A DNA stretch of 10,410 bases, taken from the NCBI GenBank assembly GCA_903917955.1, contig CAIXCO010000056.1, positions 1 to 10,410 on the forward strand. The letters are read 5' to 3'. This document shows, in pieces, positions 5,963 to 10,410 of the stretch (the stretch's first letter is position 1; each line of letters begins with the position of its first letter). Position numbers and translations under genes: made by a program. The stretch is from an uncultured Chlorobiaceae bacterium (GTDB taxonomy: Bacteria; Bacteroidota; Chlorobiia; Chlorobiales; Chlorobiaceae). The notes beneath the pieces are model-generated. The model ran no database searches. It saw only the letters and a list, made by a program, of their open reading frames with translations, and had not been told where the DNA came from.

Positions 5963-8347
5963 TTGAATGTAGTGGCAAGAGAACGTTTTAAACGAAAATC
6001 AAGACCCTCCGGCAACAAGGGTCACAGGCCTTCGGTGCAGTTTACCGGAGAGAGGGTGAAGCCGAATGATCATATTCTTATCAACGAGTTTCTTTTCAGA
6101 CGGGGTGAGAGCTCTCTCGGGGCTGAAATTGTCACCTTTTTTGCTGATCATGATGGCGAGCGCTTCAAGTCGGTAGAGCTGGCACAGGCTCTTGGGTATA
6201 CCGAATCAAAACAGCTTCCCGGTTTCTGGTATGTGCTGCACAAATTGCAGGAGGAGGGAACCGTTGACAAGGACTCCAAACGCTGTTACGGCATTTCAGG
6301 CACGGATGCGGCCACCTACGAAGCTCATCTTGAGCAGGCCAAGCCCTTCCCCCTTCCCGGCAAGAAGCAGTACACGGTCAACAGCTATACCGGCCATATC
6401 ACAACCCACCCCAACGGCTACGGCTTTGTTGATGTCGAGGGCTTCGATGATGATATTTTCATCAAGGCAGGCGATATGGGTTTTGCCATTCATGGTGATG
6501 AAGTTGAGGTGCTTGTTTCGAAGGTGCCGGATACCTACTCCTCCAAATCCACTCCCCATCAGCGCTGTGAAGGCGCGGTGCAGAAGGTGATTTCCCGTCG
6601 TATTACTACCATTGTCGGTACACTGACCAAGGCGAACCGCAAGTTTGTGCTCAAGGCTGATGACCGCAAGCTGCTTCCTGAAATTATTGTGCCAATCAAA
6701 AACGCCCGCAAAGCGGTTGATGGCCAGAAGGTGCTTGTCGGGGAGCTTGATTTCAGCAAAGAGGGGCAGATTCAGGCCAAGGTGCTTGAGATTCTGGGTA
6801 CTGCTGGCGACTCGGCGGTTGAAGTGAGCGCTATTGCACGAAGCCGTGGCATTGACGAAACCTTCGAAAAACCATTGCTTGATTTTGCGAACTCCATTCG
6901 TGAGGGAATTACCGACGAGGATCTCCAGGGGCGTCTCGATATCCGCGACAAGGTTGTCTTTACCATTGACCCTGTCGATGCAAAAGATTTTGATGATGCA
7001 CTCTCGATTGAGATGCTTGAGGACGGACAGTATAAAATAGGCGTTCATATTGCTGATGTATCGCACTATGTGCCCGAAAACTCTCCCCTCGATCGCGAGG
7101 CGCTCAAAAGGGCTACCTCGGTCTATTTGGTTGACCGGGTAATTCCGATGCTGCCTGCACGCCTTTCCGAACAGATATGCAGTCTTAACCCTGGTGTTGA
7201 CCGGATGGCATTTTCGGTCTTCATGACCGTCACGGACGAGGGTGAAGTGAGCAAGTATGAGTTTAATAAAACGGTTATTCACTCCAAACGCCGTTTTGCC
7301 TACGAAGATGTCGAAGAGATTCTGAAGCAGGGCAAGGGTGACTTTATTGATGAGTTGCAGGCGCTTGACCGCCTCAGTGTTCTTTTGCGTGAAAAGCGCT
7401 TCAAGCACGGCGGGCTCGACTTTGAAACCGAAGAGGTACGTTTCAAACTTGGAAGCAAGGGCGAGCCGCTTGAGGTGATGAAGAAAGAGCGTCTCGGCAG
7501 CCACCGCCTTATTGAGGAGTTCATGCTGCTTGCCAACCGCAAAGTGGCCAAATATCTGACTACGGTGTATAAGGAGAACAAGAAGACTTCCCATCCCGTC
7601 ATCTACAGGGTGCATGGTGCTCCCCAGCAGGAGAAGGTGCTCATTCTTGCCAACTTTGTCAAAAGGCTCGGCTTTGAGCTCAAGCTGAATCGGGGTAAAG
7701 AGGGGCCGATTGTTTCAGCCTCAGCGCTTCGCCAGCTCTTGCAGCAGGTGAAGGGATCCAATATTGAGTTTCTGGTCAGTGAGCTGGTATTGCGCTGCAT
7801 GTCGAAGGCGGTCTATACCGGCGACAATGTGGGCCATTACGGCCTCGGCTTTGAGCATTATACCCACTTCACCTCGCCCATCAGACGCTATCCTGATCTG
7901 ATTGTGCACCGTATGCTCTTTGAGTATGAGAACCTCCGCAAGAAGCGCAGGAAAATCTCTGCAACACGCATCGCTGAACTGACCGACAAGCTTCAGACGG
8001 TCTGCAAAATATCCAACGAGCGTGAAAAAAGTGCTGTGGAGGCCGAGCGCGAGTCGATCAAGCTCAAACAGGTCGAGTATATGGCCAGCCATGTCGGCAA
8101 GGCCTATCCTGGCGTCATTTCAGGCGCGACCGATTACGGCATCTATGTCAGAATGGTCGATTTTGCCATTGAGGGGATGGTGCACATGCGCAACCTCACC
8201 GACGACTATTACGAATATGACGAGGCAACCTACTCCCTGGTCGGCAAGCGCCGCAAGAAGCGGTTGCAGATAGGTCAGCGGGTCAAGGTCAAGGTGAACA
8301 GTGTGGATCTGCAGCGCCGCACCATTGATCTTGTCATAGAAGAGTAA
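5963..8347 (+). CDS. rnr: Ribonuclease R (3'-5' exoribonuclease)
   Basis: The 794-residue protein has every RNase R domain in order: a basic N-terminal tail, a winged-helix domain (about 47-110), two cold-shock/OB folds (about 140-275, with NGYGFVDVEG), the RNB catalytic core (about 325-660) and a C-terminal S1 domain (about 705-794, with GVISGATDYGIYV). The active-site block DPVDAKDFDDA supplies the metal-binding aspartates D336, D342, D344 and D345; ARLSEQICSLNP (399-410) is another RNB signature. The enzyme degrades structured RNA from the 3' end in the cytoplasm, acting in rRNA and mRNA turnover. There is no long lysine-rich tail after S1, unlike the E. coli protein. No in-frame ATG lies between the upstream stop (5951-5953) and the conserved region. 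TTG 5963 or GTG 5972 is therefore the likely start; 5963 is taken as the longest. A terminator follows at 8357. Confidence 0.96.
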   Translation: MNVVARERFKRKSRPSGNKGHRPSVQFTGERVKPNDHILINEFLFRRGESSLGAEIVTFFADHDGERFKSVELAQALGYTESKQLPGFWYVLHKLQEEGTVDKDSKRCYGISGTDAATYEAHLEQAKPFPLPGKKQYTVNSYTGHITTHPNGYGFVDVEGFDDDIFIKAGDMGFAIHGDEVEVLVSKVPDTYSSKSTPHQRCEGAVQKVISRRITTIVGTLTKANRKFVLKADDRKLLPEIIVPIKNARKAVDGQKVLVGELDFSKEGQIQAKVLEILGTAGDSAVEVSAIARSRGIDETFEKPLLDFANSIREGITDEDLQGRLDIRDKVVFTIDPVDAKDFDDALSIEMLEDGQYKIGVHIADVSHYVPENSPLDREALKRATSVYLVDRVIPMLPARLSEQICSLNPGVDRMAFSVFMTVTDEGEVSKYEFNKTVIHSKRRFAYEDVEEILKQGKGDFIDELQALDRLSVLLREKRFKHGGLDFETEEVRFKLGSKGEPLEVMKKERLGSHRLIEEFMLLANRKVAKYLTTVYKENKKTSHPVIYRVHGAPQQEKVLILANFVKRLGFELKLNRGKEGPIVSASALRQLLQQVKGSNIEFLVSELVLRCMSKAVYTGDNVGHYGLGFEHYTHFTSPIRRYPDLIVHRMLFEYENLRKKRRKISATRIAELTDKLQTVCKISNEREKSAVEAERESIKLKQVEYMASHVGKAYPGVISGATDYGIYVRMVDFAIEGMVHMRNLTDDYYEYDEATYSLVGKRRKKRLQIGQRVKVKVNSVDLQRRTIDLVIEE

Positions 8348-8356
8348 GAACAGAGG

Positions 8357-8401
8357 CTCTCCCCCTGGTGGCGATTTCGTGCTTTCAGGGGAAGAGGTTT
8401 T
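8357..8401 (+). terminator. Rho-independent terminator of rnr
   Basis: CTCTCCCCCTG (8357-8367) pairs with CAGGGGAAGAG (8386-8396) at 10 of 11 positions, with an 18-base loop, and is followed by GTTTT (8397-8401). It lies 10 bases after the rnr stop and just before the convergent amidotransferase stop at 8407. On the opposite strand the hairpin is not followed by a T-run, so it should mainly end plus-strand transcription. The loop is long, which lowers confidence a little. Confidence 0.7.
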
Positions 8402-8406
8402 GCGGC

Positions 8407-9123
8407 TCAGACAAGGTCGGAAAGGCGTAAAAAGTTGTAGAGGAGCTTGAGGCCGGTTGTGTGGTACTCCTCACGAATGCTCTCAAACTGCTCCTTGAGC
8501 TCCCCTTGATCTATCTTTTTCAGGTCGGCATCATTCTCACACCACTCCGAAAACATGGCATCGGTAAGTTCAAAATGGCACTGCAGTCCGTAGCCGTTTT
8601 TGCCAACCCTGACCGCTTGTATCGGGCACCCTTCGCCTGTCGCAAGCAATTCCATTCCTGATGTCGCAAGCTCTACCGTTTCGCCATGAAGCTGAAAGAC
8701 AGGAAAGCTCTTGCCAAGTCCGCCAAAAAGAGCATCCTTTCGGCCTGCGGCGGTGAGATCAATTCTGTAGGGATTTCCGTTGGGGTCAACAAATCCAGCC
8801 TCTTTTACCGCAGCCTTCATCACCTTTCCGCCACCCGCCTTGACAAGGCACTGCATCCCAAGGCAGATACCGAGGAAGGGGATCTCCTCATCCAACGCCT
8901 GCACAATACGGCGGAGCTGAAGCAGCATGGAAGAGGTTTCATCGTTGGCGCTCTGGTAGCCGCCAAGCACCACAAGAGCGCTGTAGCCTCGTGGATCAGG
9001 GAATGTTCCGCAGGCTGAAAGATCCTCCTGGTGCGAGGCAATACCGTGCTCGCTGAGCAAGGTTTCAAGAAGTCCTGCCCCTTCCTGGGTCATGTTTTTG
9101 ACAATCAGTATTTTTCTGCTCAT
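8407..9123 (-). CDS. Class I glutamine amidotransferase (GMP synthase-like, GATase1 domain protein)
   Basis: From ATG 9123 the protein is 238 residues, a single GATase1 domain with a short helical C-terminal extension. The nucleophile elbow GICLGMQ places the catalytic cysteine at C87. LQCHFELT supplies H183 and E185 to complete the triad. LVVLGGYQSAN (50-60) is the oxyanion-region strand and loop, and FQLHGETVEL (143-152) is the His-containing motif typical of the stand-alone GMP-synthase-like group. Such proteins release ammonia from glutamine or hydrolyse gamma-glutamyl compounds; the real substrate cannot be told, and there is no ATP-pyrophosphatase (GuaA) domain next to it. A TTG at 9147 would add eight residues (MSIIQQQL), but the conserved fold begins at SRKILIV, so ATG 9123 is preferred. 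The gene is convergent with rnr and divergent from the decarboxylase gene, so it is probably transcribed alone. Confidence 0.92.
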   Translation of the reverse strand: MSRKILIVKNMTQEGAGLLETLLSEHGIASHQEDLSACGTFPDPRGYSALVVLGGYQSANDETSSMLLQLRRIVQALDEEIPFLGICLGMQCLVKAGGGKVMKAAVKEAGFVDPNGNPYRIDLTAAGRKDALFGGLGKSFPVFQLHGETVELATSGMELLATGEGCPIQAVRVGKNGYGLQCHFELTDAMFSEWCENDADLKKIDQGELKEQFESIREEYHTTGLKLLYNFLRLSDLV

Positions 9124-9295
9124 GAGTTGTTGCTGGATGATGCTCAAGAATTTCTGTTTACAAGGTGGAATGTACTCTACAGCCCCTTCCCTTCAAAAAA
9201 TGGGCCATTCTGAACCATAGTTTTTTTGTAATGCGTATCTTGGGGGGAAATACAGAAAATTGCCATGAAAAAGAGAACATTCACCGAGACGTATA

Positions 9296-10410
9296 ATGAC
9301 CAACCATAGCATCGACATCAATCGTCTTAACGCATTCGCCGAGAAGATGGTGCAGGAGAAAAAGACCGCTGTCGGCTTTCCTTGTAACCAGAACATCAAA
9401 CTGGCCGATTTCTATCACTGGTATGCCGTTTCAGGATTGGCAGATGTGGCCATGAACAACGTCGGTGATCCGCGCAAGCCGAGTCTTTTTGCCCTGAACA
9501 CTCACGAATTTGAAAACGAAGTCATTGATTTCTTTTCACCTCTTTACGGATTTTCATCCGCAGAAGCGTGGGGTATTGTCACCAATGGCGGCACCGACGG
9601 GAACAACCACGGCATCTACTTCGGCGTCCACGCTCTGGGCTCACAGAGCGACATCAAGCCAGTGCTCTACGTTTCAGAGGAGGCACATTACTCCATCATG
9701 AGGCTCTGCGACCTTCAGGGGCTGGAGATGCGCCAGATACCGACGAACATCAAGGGTGAAATGGAGGTGCAGGCGTTCGAGCGTGCACTCGACCCAAATC
9801 GTCCAGCCTTGATCGTTATCGCGGTTGGTACCACCTTCAAGGGAGCTATCGACAATCAGGATGCCATTGCCGAGGTGCTGGCAAAAAAACGGCCTGTTGC
9901 CATCTACCGTCATGTTGATGCCGCGCTCTTTGGGGGGTACCTGCCGTTTACAGAACATGCCGATCTGGTCAGTCACTCCGTCCGCAATTTTGATTCCATC
10001 GCCATCAGTGGACACAAATTCTTTGGATTCGATGAACCCTTGGGCCTCTTTCTCACAACAAAAGAGGTGCTGGAGAAGCAAAACCCCTTTCGCGTCTCTT
10101 ACCTGAACGCTTCGGTTCCGACCATCACCTGCTCCCGTTCAGCGCTCGCACCACTGAAGTTCTGGTGGCAAATCCACAAGACCGGAGTGGAAGGGTACCG
10201 GCGGCAGGCAGAGTTGATTTTGAAGAATGCGCTCTATCTGAAAGAGCGGCTTGACGAGATCAACTATCCGGCATGGAAGAATGATATTTCGAACACCGTC
10301 TATTTTCAGCGCCCCGGTGAGTGGGTTATGAAGAAGTGGAGTCTGGCGCCTTACGAGGATGAGCGCCTTGGCGGAAAGCTTGCGCACGACATCGTCATGC
10401 GGCACGAGGG
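9296..10410 (+). CDS. hdc: PLP-dependent histidine decarboxylase-like enzyme (partial, runs off right edge)
   Basis: The frame from ATG 9296 stays open to the window end, giving about 371 residues. It matches the pyridoxal-phosphate histidine decarboxylases of Gram-negative bacteria (group II decarboxylases), which are around 380 residues, so only the last few are missing. Visible features are GFPCNQNI near the N-terminus, TNGGTDGN (96-103) for cofactor binding, EEAHYS with H131 expected to stack on the PLP ring, HVDAALFGG (206-214) with D208 pairing with the pyridine nitrogen, and SGHKFFG (238-244) with K241 as the Schiff-base lysine. The reaction would be histidine to histamine plus CO2 in the cytoplasm; another amino acid substrate is possible. 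The gene is divergent from the amidotransferase, with a 172-base shared upstream region. No strong ribosome binding site precedes the ATG. Co-transcribed genes, if any, lie to the right. Confidence 0.92.
   Translation, partial: MTNHSIDINRLNAFAEKMVQEKKTAVGFPCNQNIKLADFYHWYAVSGLADVAMNNVGDPRKPSLFALNTHEFENEVIDFFSPLYGFSSAEAWGIVTNGGTDGNNHGIYFGVHALGSQSDIKPVLYVSEEAHYSIMRLCDLQGLEMRQIPTNIKGEMEVQAFERALDPNRPALIVIAVGTTFKGAIDNQDAIAEVLAKKRPVAIYRHVDAALFGGYLPFTEHADLVSHSVRNFDSIAISGHKFFGFDEPLGLFLTTKEVLEKQNPFRVSYLNASVPTITCSRSALAPLKFWWQIHKTGVEGYRRQAELILKNALYLKERLDEINYPAWKNDISNTVYFQRPGEWVMKKWSLAPYEDERLGGKLAHDIVMRHE

Noticed and set aside
6296..7615. 439-codon open frame on the minus strand inside rnr
   Set aside because: It lies wholly antisense to the well-conserved RNase R coding sequence, and its length follows from the codon use of rnr. 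No domain is recognised.
9145..9200. Weak -35/-10 pair (TTGAAG, 16 bases, TACATT) for the amidotransferase gene on the minus strand
   Set aside because: Each box matches only 4 of 6 consensus bases with 16-base spacing. This is too common by chance to annotate.
9265..9309. 14-codon open frame overlapping the decarboxylase start, as a leader peptide
   Set aside because: It has no histidine codons, no attenuator hairpin and only a distant G-run as ribosome binding site.

Overview
The window looks like chromosomal DNA of a green sulfur bacterium (Chlorobiaceae, Chlorobium/Pelodictyon-like). This is a judgement from the style of the CorA, RNase R and TPR proteins; no rRNA, tRNA or photosynthesis gene in the window proves it. 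Base composition is moderate and the genes are widely spaced, with long non-coding gaps.

Left part (1-4200) is an eroded accessory region. It opens with the C-terminal end of a DNA adenine methyltransferase (1-321). A HigA/XRE-type antitoxin follows (343-658), broken by one extra base and without a toxin next to it. An intact AAA/DUF4143 ATPase with a nuclease-like C-terminus (902-2068, minus strand) has an unusual promoter: an inverted repeat overlaps a TATAAT box so close to the ATG that the mRNA may be leaderless. Next is a broken ATPase-TPR gene (2438-4200). Its Walker A and Walker B halves lie in different frames, and a TPR unit near its 3' end is readable only in another frame. Methyltransferase, antitoxin and STAND-like ATPase-TPR remnants together suggest a decaying defence or restriction island.

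Middle part (4331-8401) is housekeeping: a CorA-type Mg2+/divalent cation channel, then a 504-base non-coding gap with two small hairpins and a 12-base direct repeat, then full-length RNase R (rnr), which probably starts at TTG or GTG, with a good rho-independent terminator behind it.

Right part (8407-10410) holds two divergently transcribed metabolic genes: a class I glutamine amidotransferase of the GMP-synthase-like type (minus strand, convergent with rnr), and a PLP-dependent histidine decarboxylase-like gene (plus strand) that runs off the right edge nearly complete. The decarboxylase is the most unexpected metabolic gene here.

I found no CRISPR array, insertion sequence, tRNA or rRNA. 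The best candidates for something noteworthy are the ATPase-TPR relic, the leaderless promoter/operator of the DUF4143 gene, and the histidine decarboxylase.
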